This document shows positions 40,431-49,671 of a stretch of DNA of 64,000 nucleotides, one piece after another. The stretch is from assembly GCA_040220455.1 (NCBI GenBank), contig JAVJUS010000030.1, positions 6,106-70,105 of the forward strand, read 5' to 3'. The stretch comes from JAVJUS01 sp040220455 (GTDB taxonomy: Bacteria; Pseudomonadota; Alphaproteobacteria; DSM-16000; Inquilinaceae). A program made the translations under genes and the position numbers. Under the pieces are notes generated by a model. It was not told the origin of the DNA. It saw only the letters and a list, made by a program, of their open reading frames with translations, and did not search any database. Within the stretch, counting starts at the first letter, position 1, and the number at the start of each line of letters is the position of its first letter.

Positions 40431-42377
40431 TCAGCCTGCCTCCTCGAAGGCCGGACGCGGCTCGCCCGCCGGGCGTGCGCTGCCGCCGGTGGTGGCGGCG
40501 CGGGGAGCGGTCGCCGGGCCCGCCTGGGCCGCCAGGATCTCCGGCACGTCGCGGATCTCCTCCGGCGGCGCGGCGAGGCCGGCGCGGGCGAGCGCGCGGC
40601 CGACCGCCGGCAGCGACGTCGCCCAGGTCAGTGGGGCGGCGAGGGTCAGGCCGGCCAGCACGGGCGCGGCCCAGGGCAGGATCGACGGCGCCGCCAGGGC
40701 CAGGATCGCCGTCCCCGCCAGCCCCGCCAGGGTCTGCGGCCAGAGCCCGGCGAACGCCGCCGCCAGCCCGACCACATGGCCGTCGCGCCTCTGCGCCTCC
40801 CATCGCGCGCCGCCGTGCCGGGCCAGCGCCAGGCGCGCCAGGAACAGGCAGTGGGCCAGCGCCAGCACCGGCGCCAACAGCATCGAGAAGCCGATGGCGA
40901 GCCCGCCGCCGGCGATCAATCGCCCCGCCCCGCCATAGGTGCGCCGCGCCGACGGGCGGAGGAGGACATCGGCCAGGCCGCAGAGGGGCGGCGTCAGGCT
41001 CACCCCGATCATCGTGGCGAACAGGCCGATGCCGAGGCTGGCCGCGCCCCAGAGCGCGATGCCGCCGCCCGCCGCGCCGCCGGCGAAGCCGCCGCTCAGC
41101 ACCTGGGCGAAGGCCAGCACCAGGAAGCCGAGCCAGAGCGGCGAGGCGAGGTACATGGCGATCGCCAGGGCGAGCTGCAGCCACCCCATCGCCGTCAGCC
41201 CCGGTAGGCGCAGGAGCTTCAGGTACTGCATGTTGCCGTGGCACCAGCGCAGGTCCCGCTTCAGATGGTCGGGCAGGGTCGGCGGGTTCTCCTCGTAGCT
41301 GCCGTCCTCGACGGGCAGGACCCGTGTTTCCCAGCCGGCGCGCTGGAGCATCACCGCCTCGACCTGGTCGTGGCTCAGGATCCTCCCGCCCAGCCGCCGG
41401 CCGGGGCCCAGCTCCGGCAGGTCGCAATGCCGGCGGAACGGCGCCAGGCGGATCGCCGCGTTGTGGCCCCAGTACGGCCCGGCCGGCCCCTGCCACCAGG
41501 CCGCGCCGGTGGCGTAGGGCCGCATGCCGTGGCGCATGCCGAACTGGGACAGGCGGGCGAACGGGCTCGTCGTCGGCATGCCGACCACCAGCGCCTGCAG
41601 GATCGCCAGGCGCGGATTGGCCTCCAGCGTCGCGACCAGACGTCGGATCGCGCGGCCGGTCATCACGCTGTCGGCGTCGAGCACCACCATCGTGGCGAAG
41701 CCCCGGCCCTCCTCGACGCAGAAGTCGCGAAGATTGCCGGCCTTCAGGCCCGTGTTCTCGGCGCGGCGGCGATAATGGACCCGGCCCCGCGCGTCCGGCG
41801 AAGCGGCCCAGGCACGGGCCGCGGCCTCCTCCTCGGCGGCGATCGCCGGATCGGTGGTGTCGCTCAGCAGGAAGAAGGTGAAGCGGTCGCCGTCATGCGG
41901 GCTCGCCCGATCGAGGGAGTCGAGCGTCGCCCGGGCATGGCGCAGCGCGCGGGCCGGATCCTCGTTGTGGATCGGCATGACGATGGCCGTGCGCCCGCGG
42001 ATCGGCGTCGCCGGGTCGGGCCGGGCCACTCCCGGCAGGATCGCCGCCAGCGCGTCCCGCCGCCGCGCCAGCAACACCAGCCCGATCACCGCGTTCCAGA
42101 AGCCGATGACGATCCACGGCGTGTTGGCGGCGAACAGCGCGATCATAGCGATCTCGATCACCGTCCACCCGCCGGGCCGCAGCACGCCGGCCATGCCCAC
42201 GCTCAGCGCGACGACCGAGCCGAGGACGAGTCCGGCGAAGACCCGGCGCCGGCGGCGCAGCAGCCCGGCGCCGGACGGCGCTGGCAGCACAGCCGGCTCG
42301 CCCGGATCGGCCGGGCCGTCGCGCTCGCCCGGCGAGACGGGAGTGTCGGGGCGGGCGGCGGAAGCGGCATCGGCCAT
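40431..42377 (-). CDS. opgH: Periplasmic glucan glucosyltransferase OpgH/MdoH
   Basis: About 648 aa from the ATG at 42377. N-terminal TM helices (VFAGLVLGSVVALSVGMAGV and WTVIEIAMIALFAANTPWIV) flank a GT2 domain: AIVMPIHNED, VVLDADSVM (metal-binding DxD), the acceptor motif ILSHDQVEAVMLQRAGWETR and RWCHGNMQYL (R-W of QxxRW). Several TM helices follow. OpgH makes beta-glucan backbones for osmoregulation. OpgG, its usual partner, is not in the window. The length and order match the family. Confidence 0.92.
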   Translation of the reverse strand: MADAASAARPDTPVSPGERDGPADPGEPAVLPAPSGAGLLRRRRRVFAGLVLGSVVALSVGMAGVLRPGGWTVIEIAMIALFAANTPWIVIGFWNAVIGLVLLARRRDALAAILPGVARPDPATPIRGRTAIVMPIHNEDPARALRHARATLDSLDRASPHDGDRFTFFLLSDTTDPAIAAEEEAAARAWAASPDARGRVHYRRRAENTGLKAGNLRDFCVEEGRGFATMVVLDADSVMTGRAIRRLVATLEANPRLAILQALVVGMPTTSPFARLSQFGMRHGMRPYATGAAWWQGPAGPYWGHNAAIRLAPFRRHCDLPELGPGRRLGGRILSHDQVEAVMLQRAGWETRVLPVEDGSYEENPPTLPDHLKRDLRWCHGNMQYLKLLRLPGLTAMGWLQLALAIAMYLASPLWLGFLVLAFAQVLSGGFAGGAAGGGIALWGAASLGIGLFATMIGVSLTPPLCGLADVLLRPSARRTYGGAGRLIAGGGLAIGFSMLLAPVLALAHCLFLARLALARHGGARWEAQRRDGHVVGLAAAFAGLWPQTLAGLAGTAILALAAPSILPWAAPVLAGLTLAAPLTWATSLPAVGRALARAGLAAPPEEIRDVPEILAAQAGPATAPRAATTGGSARPAGEPRPAFEEAG

Positions 42378-42577
42378 CGGCGGGGGAACTCCGGGCGGCG
42401 GTCGGCGTGCGCGGCGAAGCCACGAGCCGACGCGGGCCGATCCTCGTCGGCCTCCGCCGTCTCGCGCTCCGCGAGCAGTAAGTATCTTGCGTGGTCTTCC
42501 GGGCAAGGCGCCGCGCGTGAACCTCGCGTGAAAGCGACCGATCCTCACGCAGACGTGTCGGGTCGCGAAGTGCCGGC

Positions 42578-42922
42578 TCAGTTCCGTCCGCGGAACCGGC
42601 GCGCCCGGACGACCGAGGCGGGAAGGTCGACGCCGAACCGCTCGCACGCTGCGACGACCGCGTCGATCCAGGCCTCCGGATCGTGAAGATCGAGGGCGAG
42701 CGCGTCATCGCGCCGAGGCGGATGGTCGGAAAGCCGGATGCGCAGGGCGTCTGTGTGCCCGCGGCCGGTCACCCCCAGCGGCGACGGCCGGAAGATCTCC
42801 AGATAGCAGCTCGTGCTGGTCTCGCTGCGCTCCAGGCGAAGGCCGAGGCCCGTACCGTCCAGATGGCGGGCCATCAGCTCGGCCTGCCGGTCGATCGCGC
42901 GGTCGGCGGCGTCCTCGTCCAT
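42578..42922 (-). CDS. Small hypothetical protein
   Basis: 114 aa from the ATG at 42922 (MDEDAADRAIDRQAELMARH), then LERSETSTSCYLEIFRPSPL and PEAWIDAVVAACERFGVDLP. Soluble, acidic to mixed. No recognised family. It lies 200 bp upstream of opgH on the same strand and diverges from the M24-like gene. Confidence 0.5.
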   Translation of the reverse strand: MDEDAADRAIDRQAELMARHLDGTGLGLRLERSETSTSCYLEIFRPSPLGVTGRGHTDALRIRLSDHPPRRDDALALDLHDPEAWIDAVVAACERFGVDLPASVVRARRFRGRN

Positions 42923-43054
42923 GGCGTTCTCGCGCGCCCTCCGCGCCGGCCGGCGGTCCCGGCGCCGACATGCTATCGCCTTCACCCGGCGCGCCGCTAT
43001 GCTGCGCCCGGCGGGGCCGGTCCCCGCCCGCACCAGGGGAGGGGGAGAGCACCG

Positions 43055-44446
43055 ATGCGTCAAGCCGCGCTCGTCGAGATCGAACCGCCGGCGCCTGAAG
43101 AGCCGCTGGACCTGCCGGTGCTCGATCCGGGCATCTACCGCGCGCGTTTCGCCCGCTTCATGGATCGCGTCGACCGTGCCGGGCTGGAGATCGCCGCCGT
43201 CTTCGCCGACCGCGAGCATTCGGCCAATCTCGCCTGGCTGACCGGTTTCGATCCACGATTCGAGGAGGCGCTGCTGATCGCCCGGCCGGGCGCCGATCCG
43301 ATCCTGCTGACCGGTCCGGAGAACCAGGGACCCGCCGGGGACTCGCCGGTCGGCCTCGATGTCCGGCTCTATCCGCCGATGGGGCTCATGGGCCAGGCGC
43401 GCGAGGCGACGCCGCCGCTGGGCGCGCTGCTGGCCGAGGCCGGCATCCAGGACGGCATGACCGTCGGCGTCGCGGGGTGGAAGTACTACACCGCCGTCGA
43501 GAGCCCGGATCCGGAAGCCTGGCTGGAGATTCCCTCCTACCTCGCCGACGCCCTCCGTCGCGCCGTCGGGGCGAGCGGGCGGGTCGTCAACGGCGGCCCC
43601 ATCCTGATGGATGCCGGCACCGGCCTGCGCGCGGTCCACGAGATCGACCAGCTCGCGGTGATGGAGGCGTCGGCCTGCCACACCTCCGCCGCCGTCGGCC
43701 GGGTCATCCGCGCGGCGCGCCCCGGCCTCCGCGAGGTGGAGATCGCCCGCGCCCTCGAGCCGCTGGGCCTGCCGCTGTGCTGCCACCCGATGCTGTCCTC
43801 CGGCCCGCGGGCCTGGCACGGCCTGCTGAGCCCGACCGCGCGCACGGTCGAGCGCGGCGACGCGATCACCACGGCCTATGGCGTGCAGGGCGCGCTCAAC
43901 TGCCGCGCGGGCTGGCTGGCCGAGGGGCCGGAGGACCTGCCCGCGGGGGCGCGGGACTATGTCGATCGCCTGGTCGCGCCCTATTTCGGCGCAGTCGCGG
44001 AGTGGTACGAGACGGTCGGCCTCGACGTCACCGGCGGCGACCTCGACGCGGTGATCCGGCGCCGGCTGGGCGATCCGTTCTTCGGCATCGGGCTCAACCC
44101 GGGCCATCTGATCGGGCTCGACGAGTGGATGAATTCGCCCGTCCGGCCGGGTGACACGACGCCGCTCGCCTCGGGCATGGCGTTGCAGGTCGACATCATC
44201 CCGGCGACCGGCGGGCCGTACTTCACCACCAATATCGAGGACGGCATCGCCCTGCTCGACGCCGACGGCCGGGCCGCCTTCGCCGAGCGCCATCCGGCGG
44301 CCTGGGCACGGATCGAGGCCCGGCGCGCCTTCATGGGCGACGTGCTGGGCATCCGGCTCAAGCCCGAGGTGCTGCCCTTCTCCGACCTCGCCGGCTGGCT
44401 GCCGCCGTTCTGGCTGGCGCCCGGCCGCGCGATGGCGCTGCGCTGA
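43055..44446 (+). CDS. M24/creatinase-fold protein lacking metal ligands
   Basis: 463 aa from the ATG at 43055 (GGGGAGGGGGAG upstream). An N-terminal creatinase domain (DRAGLEIAAVFADREHSANL, then WLTGFDPRFEEALL) and a C-terminal pita-bread fold. In active M24 peptidases the fold carries D, D, H, E, E; here the strand normally holding the two Asp reads GDAITTAYGVQGALNC, and the H-G-x-G-x-x-x-H-E site reads GHLIGLDEW. At least three ligands are missing, as in metal-free creatinase. It may therefore hydrolyse a small C-N substrate without metal or only bind one. It converges with an M20 gene. Confidence 0.75.
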   Translation: MRQAALVEIEPPAPEEPLDLPVLDPGIYRARFARFMDRVDRAGLEIAAVFADREHSANLAWLTGFDPRFEEALLIARPGADPILLTGPENQGPAGDSPVGLDVRLYPPMGLMGQAREATPPLGALLAEAGIQDGMTVGVAGWKYYTAVESPDPEAWLEIPSYLADALRRAVGASGRVVNGGPILMDAGTGLRAVHEIDQLAVMEASACHTSAAVGRVIRAARPGLREVEIARALEPLGLPLCCHPMLSSGPRAWHGLLSPTARTVERGDAITTAYGVQGALNCRAGWLAEGPEDLPAGARDYVDRLVAPYFGAVAEWYETVGLDVTGGDLDAVIRRRLGDPFFGIGLNPGHLIGLDEWMNSPVRPGDTTPLASGMALQVDIIPATGGPYFTTNIEDGIALLDADGRAAFAERHPAAWARIEARRAFMGDVLGIRLKPEVLPFSDLAGWLPPFWLAPGRAMALR

Positions 44447-44472
44447 GGCGCCGATCCAGGGGGGCGCGGGAC

Positions 44473-45639
44473 TCAGGCGTCCTTCCAGCCGTCGGTCAGG
44501 CGCGCCAGGGCCGCCAGATGGATGCGCCAGGTGCGCTCGAGCTGGGCGATCTCGACATATTCGTCGGGGCGGTGGCCGCGGTCGCCGTCGCCCGGGCCGA
44601 AAGCGACGATCTCGATCGGCAGGTCGGAGAAGTGGCGCCCGTCGCTGACCCCGGCGCTGATCAGGAATTCCGCCGGCGCGCCGGTCTCCGCCGCGATCGC
44701 CTCGGCGTGCGCCGTGATGCCGGGGCCGTCCTTGGGGCAGCGGAAGCCGTCGGTGCCGATCTTGCGTTCCAGCGTCCAGCTTCCCTCCGGCTCGCCGGCC
44801 TCGGCCAGCAGGGCGCGGATTTCCCCGGTCGCCGCCTCGACGCTCTCCGCCGGCGGCGGCAGGACCCGGCGGTCGATGCCGAAGACGCAATGGTCCGGCA
44901 CGGCGTTGAGATTGTGGCCGCCCTCGATGGTCCCGATGCTCATCGTCGCGCGGAACGGGCCGGAGACGCGCTCGGCCAGGCGCGGGGTCAGCACCGTCTC
45001 CAGCCGGTGGATCAGCCGGGCGGCGCGGGTGATGGCGTTGTCGCCGATCGTGGGGTTGCCGGCGTGGACCGAGCGGCCCCGGCACGCGACCTCGAGCCAG
45101 AGGACGCCGCGCTCCTCGCAGCTCAACTGGCAGCCGGTCGGGCCGCCCAGGACCAGCATGTCCGGCGCGATCATCTCCTGGTCGCGCAAGAATCGCGTGC
45201 CGCCGGTATCCAGGCTCTCCTCGTCGCCGACGAAGGTGAAGACGACGCGGCCCCGCTTCGGCCCGCCGCGCGCGGCGATCGCCTCGGCGACGTGCATCTG
45301 GACGGCGGCCGCGCCCTTGCAGTTCTCCGCGCCCAGGCCCCATACCCGGCCGTCGCGCACGGTCCCGGAATACGGCTCCGCGCTCCAGTCCTCGGCGCGG
45401 CCGGGCGTGATCGTGTCGATATGGGCGTTGAGCACGATCTCCGGCTTGCCCGAGCCGATTGCCGCGACGACGCTGCGCCGCGTGGCGTCCGGACCGACGA
45501 TCTCCGGCGTGTAGCCGAAGCCGCGCAGCCTCTCGGCGATCGCCTCGCAGATCGCGCCCGTGTCGCCCGGCGGGTAGGGGGCGGGGATGCGGATCAGCTC
45601 GGCCAGCGTGCCGGCGATGTCGGGCGCGGTCTCGGTCAT
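44473..45639 (-). CDS. M20-family deacylase/hydrolase with altered metal site
   Basis: 388 aa, ArgE/DapE-like. Visible ligand motifs: NAHIDTI with H73, E140-E141 in GDEES, and the C-terminal His in RGHRPDEYV. The bridging Asp expected in GxGA-x-D-x-KG is N106 (GLGAENCKGA), and the Glu/Asp of GEPTG is G166 (LGGPTG). The dimerisation domain carries GRSVHAGNP. Two of five ligands differ, so a canonical di-zinc site is doubtful. Gene order, tail to tail with the M24-like gene, hints at a shared amidino- or amide-bond pathway. Confidence 0.82.
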   Translation of the reverse strand: MTETAPDIAGTLAELIRIPAPYPPGDTGAICEAIAERLRGFGYTPEIVGPDATRRSVVAAIGSGKPEIVLNAHIDTITPGRAEDWSAEPYSGTVRDGRVWGLGAENCKGAAAVQMHVAEAIAARGGPKRGRVVFTFVGDEESLDTGGTRFLRDQEMIAPDMLVLGGPTGCQLSCEERGVLWLEVACRGRSVHAGNPTIGDNAITRAARLIHRLETVLTPRLAERVSGPFRATMSIGTIEGGHNLNAVPDHCVFGIDRRVLPPPAESVEAATGEIRALLAEAGEPEGSWTLERKIGTDGFRCPKDGPGITAHAEAIAAETGAPAEFLISAGVSDGRHFSDLPIEIVAFGPGDGDRGHRPDEYVEIAQLERTWRIHLAALARLTDGWKDA

Positions 45640-45818
45640 GGCGGGTCGGCTCTCCTCGGTCGGCCGGGTCTGTCGGGCGCGGCGAACCGTCTAGCATGCC
45701 CGCCGGCCGCCAGGAAGGCGCGGGCGGGCCGGCGGCTCGACACCCGGCGCGCGGCGGGCTAGCGTCGATGGGGTCCGGTCGACGGCCGGGCGCGCGAGGC
45801 CCGGCGGGAGGCGCCGCG

Positions 45819-47384
45819 ATGAGCCAGCAAGCCGCAAGCGACAGCCGTCCCGTGGAGGACGGCGAGGCGCTGCGCGTCCTCGAGCTCGATCCCGAGCATC
45901 GCCGCCGCGCCGACGGCCGGCCCTACGCCGTGATCGACATCGGCTCGAACTCGGTCCGCCTGCTCGTCTACAACACGCTGGGCCGCGCGCCCTTCCCACG
46001 CTTCAACGAGAAGTCCCTGTGCGGCCTGGGCGAGGGGCTCGACCGCACCGGCCGGCTCGACGAGGGCGCGATGGCGCGCACCGTCCACGCCGTCCACCGC
46101 TTCAGCGCCATCACGGCGGCCATGGATGTCGCCTGCACCGATATCCTGGCGACCGAGGCCGTGCGCCGGGCGGAGAACGGCGCCGAACTGACCGAGGCGA
46201 TCGAGCGCGAGACCGGCCTGCCGGTGCGTGTGCTGGCCGGGGAGGAGGAGGCGGCCTTCTCCGCGCTCGGCGTCATCTCCGGCTTCTACCGGCCCCGCGG
46301 CCTGGTCGGCGACATCGGCGGCGGCAGCCTGGAGGTCGCCGAGGTGCTCGACGACCGGGTCGGCGACCGCACGGTCAGCCTGCCGCTGGGCGCCCTGCCG
46401 GTGCGCGCGCTGATGGCCGAGAAGGGCGAGGCGGCGAAGAAGGCGATCGACGAGGTGCTGGCCACCAGCTTGCCGCCCCTGCTGACCCATCCGACCTTCT
46501 ATGTCGTCGGCGGCGGCTGGCGCGCGCTGGCCCGGGTCCATGCCGAGGCGAACGGCGCGCCGCTGCACGTCGCCCACGGCTACGAGGTGGAGACCAAGAG
46601 CCTGCGCCAGCTCGCCAAGCAGGTCTGGAAGACGCCGGCCAACAAGGTCGCGCGCCTGCCCGGGGTGCCGGCGCGCCGGGCCGACACGCTGCCGGCCGCC
46701 GCGCTGGTCATGGACCGGGTGCTCAAGAGCCTGAAGCCGGAGCGCGTGGTCTTCTCCGCGCTCGGCCTGCGCGAGGGCTGGCTATACTCGCAGCTGTCGC
46801 TGGAGGAGCAGTATCTCGACCCGCTCGTCGAGGGGGCACGCGCCTTCGGGCGGCCACGGTCCCGCGTGGCGGCCTTCGGCCCGGCCCTGGCGCGCTGGAC
46901 CGAGTCCCTGTTCCCGGGCGAGACGGCTGAAGAGAAGCGCCTGCGCCTGGCCGCCTGCGCCCTGTCGGACATCGCCTGGGCCGACCACGCGGAGGTCAAG
47001 GCGCGGCAGAGCTTCCACCGGCTCCTGTCCTTTCCGTTCATCGGCCTGGACCATGCCGAGCGGGTGTTCCTGGCCGCGACCATCCACGCCCGCTACAACG
47101 GCAAGCCCGACGATCCGGCGCTGGAGCCGGCCATCACCCTGTTGTCGGAGGCCGGGCGGCGGCGCGCTCGGATCCTGGGTCGCGCCCTGCTGCTGGGCTA
47201 CCGCTATTCCGGCAGCGTGCCCGACATTCTGGACACCGCCCGGCTCGAGATCCTGTCCGACCGGGTGCGCCTGGAGGTCAGCGACACCGAGAGCGTGCCC
47301 GACAGCGACGCCGTCCAGTCGCGCCTCAAGCAGCTCGCCAAGGCGGTCGGCGTGCACCGGACCGAGCTCGTCAAGGCGTCCTGA
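45819..47384 (+). CDS. ppx: Exopolyphosphatase/pppGpp phosphatase (Ppx/GppA)
   Basis: 521 aa from the ATG at 45819 (GGGAGG upstream). ASKHA fold: YAVIDIGSNSVRLLVYNTLG, ILATEAVRRAENGAELTEAI, LAGEEEAAFSALGVISGFYR and LVGDIGGGSLEVAEVLDDRV, all standard Ppx/GppA nucleotide and phosphate loops. The C-terminal third (about 320-520) is the HD-like helical domain of this family. Hydrolyses polyphosphate or pppGpp. A separate monocistronic unit. Confidence 0.9.
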   Translation: MSQQAASDSRPVEDGEALRVLELDPEHRRRADGRPYAVIDIGSNSVRLLVYNTLGRAPFPRFNEKSLCGLGEGLDRTGRLDEGAMARTVHAVHRFSAITAAMDVACTDILATEAVRRAENGAELTEAIERETGLPVRVLAGEEEAAFSALGVISGFYRPRGLVGDIGGGSLEVAEVLDDRVGDRTVSLPLGALPVRALMAEKGEAAKKAIDEVLATSLPPLLTHPTFYVVGGGWRALARVHAEANGAPLHVAHGYEVETKSLRQLAKQVWKTPANKVARLPGVPARRADTLPAAALVMDRVLKSLKPERVVFSALGLREGWLYSQLSLEEQYLDPLVEGARAFGRPRSRVAAFGPALARWTESLFPGETAEEKRLRLAACALSDIAWADHAEVKARQSFHRLLSFPFIGLDHAERVFLAATIHARYNGKPDDPALEPAITLLSEAGRRRARILGRALLLGYRYSGSVPDILDTARLEILSDRVRLEVSDTESVPDSDAVQSRLKQLAKAVGVHRTELVKAS

Positions 47385-47421
47385 GGCGGCCCCCGGCGAC
47401 CGGGCGCCGAACCGGGCCGGC

Positions 47422-48633
47422 TCAGCCGCGCCGCTCGGCCGCCGCGGTGAACTTGGCGCGCCGGGCCTCCTCGCGCACGAAGCCGGCCAGGCGCGCGACC
47501 AGCGCGTCGTAGTCGGCCGCGCCCTCGGCCTCCCTGCGGACCAGGGTGCGGGCCAGCGGGCCGATATGCTCGGCCAGCAGCCGCTCCAGCCGGGCGAGAT
47601 CTTCCGGCTCGGGGGGGCGCACGGCCGGCGGCGCCGGGTCGGTCTCGGCATCGTGGCGGGCGGGATTCGACGGCGAGGGCGCGCCGGCACCCGCACCGCC
47701 GGCACCCGCGCCGCCGGCACCCGCGCCGATCCGGGCGACGGCATCATGGGGCGCGGTCTCGATGCCGAGGAGACTGCCGGCGAGGAAGGCGTCGCGGTCG
47801 CCCGTGTCGGGGATCGCGCCGGCGAGCGTGGCGTAGAAGTCGCCCACCGTGGCGGCCGAGCCGACGGCGCGCTTGACGACGATGTCGGCGACCGGGCCGA
47901 TCAGGGTGGCCAGCCGTTCCGTCTCCCGCGCCAGGGTCAGGGCGTCGATCGCGGTTTCGAGCGGCGCCTCCGCCGAGTGCGGATCGAACTCCGACGCGCC
48001 GGACCCCGGCGGCTGGGCGGGGACCGGATCGGGCTCCGGGCGGTCTGCCCGGCCGGTCTCGGCGACGAACCAGCGCCCACCGTCCTGGCGCAGGTCGCTG
48101 TCGACGGCGTAGATCTGATGCTCGTGGACGTGCTTGTCGTGCTTGACGCCCAGGTAGCGGAAGAACCGGTCGTTGCCGTCGCCCAGCCGCGCGACGACCT
48201 CGAAGTAGGCGCGACTGACCAGCATCTCGTCCTGCTCGGCGAAGCTCATGATCCGCTGGGCGAAGTTGATGCCGTCGCCGAGCACGTTGGGCCGGCCGTT
48301 GAGGTCCAGGACCACCTTGATCGGCCCCAGATGGATGCCGATGCGCAGGCGCTGGGCGCCCGCGCCGTCCTCGCGGCGGACGCCGTCGTTGATCGCCGTG
48401 GCGACGAACAGGGCATCCTCCGGATCCCCCAGGAAGCACAGCGCCGCCCCGTCGCCGGTGTCGAGGATGATGCGCTCGGACTCCGGGATCCGGGCGAGCG
48501 CCGAGGCGACGATGCGATTGAGCGCCGATTTCATGGCGATCTGCCGGCCGATCGCCGAGCGGGAATAGCCCACGATGTCGATGAACACCGTGCTCGCGAT
48601 GACGGTCTTGCCGGATCGGTCGATGTCTTCCAT
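47422..48633 (-). CDS. Class III nucleotide cyclase-like protein with unusual base site
   Basis: 403 aa. CHD fold: first metal Asp D19 in VFIDIVGYS, second D61 in DTGDGAALCF, and the transition-state pair N123/R127 in NVLGDGINFAQRI, all in place. The base-selecting positions differ: where adenylyl and guanylyl cyclases have K/E and D/C, this protein has L57 and N116. The C-terminal 170 residues are low-complexity (GAGAGGAGAG) and helical. It lies 54 bp downstream of a membrane c-heme sensor on the same strand, so it is probably controlled by it. The product may not be cAMP or cGMP. Confidence 0.75.
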   Translation of the reverse strand: MEDIDRSGKTVIASTVFIDIVGYSRSAIGRQIAMKSALNRIVASALARIPESERIILDTGDGAALCFLGDPEDALFVATAINDGVRREDGAGAQRLRIGIHLGPIKVVLDLNGRPNVLGDGINFAQRIMSFAEQDEMLVSRAYFEVVARLGDGNDRFFRYLGVKHDKHVHEHQIYAVDSDLRQDGGRWFVAETGRADRPEPDPVPAQPPGSGASEFDPHSAEAPLETAIDALTLARETERLATLIGPVADIVVKRAVGSAATVGDFYATLAGAIPDTGDRDAFLAGSLLGIETAPHDAVARIGAGAGGAGAGGAGAGAPSPSNPARHDAETDPAPPAVRPPEPEDLARLERLLAEHIGPLARTLVRREAEGAADYDALVARLAGFVREEARRAKFTAAAERRG

Positions 48634-48687
48634 GGCGGTTCGCCTTACCGTGGGGATCGGTCCGGCGCCGGACGGCGCGTGCCCGGG

Positions 48688-49563
48688 TCAGCCCCCGATC
48701 ATCCGCATGGCCTGTTCGAGACTGCGGCGCATGCGGTTGAACGATGCGCCCAGGCGGCCGATCTCGCCACCCCGGCGCTCCTCGAACTCCTCGACCTCGA
48801 AGTCGCCCATGCTGACCCGGTCGGCCATCTCCGACATCCGCGTCACCGGGCGGATGATCAGCCGGCCGAGCATGACGTTGAGGATGACGTAGAGAACGAC
48901 GAAGACGGCGCACAGCGAGATCATCGTGGTGACGAAGGCGCGGTTCGCGTTCTCGATCGCCACCGTCATCGGGACGGTTACGACCTGGGCGCCGACGATC
49001 TCGTCCATCTGCCAGCCGAACCCGTTGTTGTCGCCGTAGAGCGCGACCATCGAAGCCGGTGCCGCGTCCGGCGTGCTGTGGCAGGTCAGGCAGCCCTCGT
49101 CGGTGATGCGGATCGGTCGGGCGACGAAGAGCGACGGCCCCGTCGGCGTCGCGCGCGTGCCGGTGATGACCGCGCCATCCCCGCCGCGGCGTTCGAAGTC
49201 GCGGATCAGGTCCGCTTCCCAATCCACCGCGCGGTCGCGGGGATTGGTCGGGTTCAGCGTCGCTTCCTTGTAGGTGTACTCGTGATAGTGCTGGGGCAGG
49301 CCGGCCAGCGCCTCGGTCGCGGCGAAGGCCGGCACGGTCTGCGGCAGGAAGCGATCCTGCAGATGGTGGCTCAGCTCCGGGCGGACGCTTTCGACCGTGT
49401 AGGTCCGGATGGCGCGCGCGACCTCGATCATCAGGTCGGCGGTGCGCAGGACCTCGTCGCGCGCGTTGGCCTGGAGCAGGCGGTAGGACACGACGCCCGA
49501 GACGGCGAGTCCGATCGCGAAGACCAGGGTCAGCACGATGTTGAACTTGAGACGCAACCCCAT
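48688..49563 (-). CDS. Membrane sensor with c-heme DUF3365 domain and HAMP
   Basis: 291 aa from the ATG at 49563. TM1 (FNIVLTLVFAIGLAVSGVVS), a periplasmic DUF3365 (Tll0287-like) domain with the heme-binding C158-L-T-C161-H162, TM2 (FVTTMISLCAVFVVLYVILN) and a HAMP domain (LIIRPVTRMSEMADRVSMGD). There is no output domain, so the signal must pass to a partner; the cyclase gene directly downstream is the obvious candidate. Probably senses redox, oxygen or NO. Confidence 0.85.
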   Translation of the reverse strand: MGLRLKFNIVLTLVFAIGLAVSGVVSYRLLQANARDEVLRTADLMIEVARAIRTYTVESVRPELSHHLQDRFLPQTVPAFAATEALAGLPQHYHEYTYKEATLNPTNPRDRAVDWEADLIRDFERRGGDGAVITGTRATPTGPSLFVARPIRITDEGCLTCHSTPDAAPASMVALYGDNNGFGWQMDEIVGAQVVTVPMTVAIENANRAFVTTMISLCAVFVVLYVILNVMLGRLIIRPVTRMSEMADRVSMGDFEVEEFEERRGGEIGRLGASFNRMRRSLEQAMRMIGG

Positions 49564-49671
49564 GACCGCCGCCGCCTTCGCCCGCCGGATCGTAGACAAT
49601 TAGATATCGAATTGCTGCGAGACTACGCCCTCGCGCAGGATTCGGAAACGGTTTTCCGCCGACGGTGGCGT

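Noticed and set aside
42923..45697. Very long minus-strand frame (over 900 codons)
   Set aside because: It runs antisense to the M24-like gene and through the M20 region. Only the last 114 codons (42578-42922) are kept as a separate small gene.
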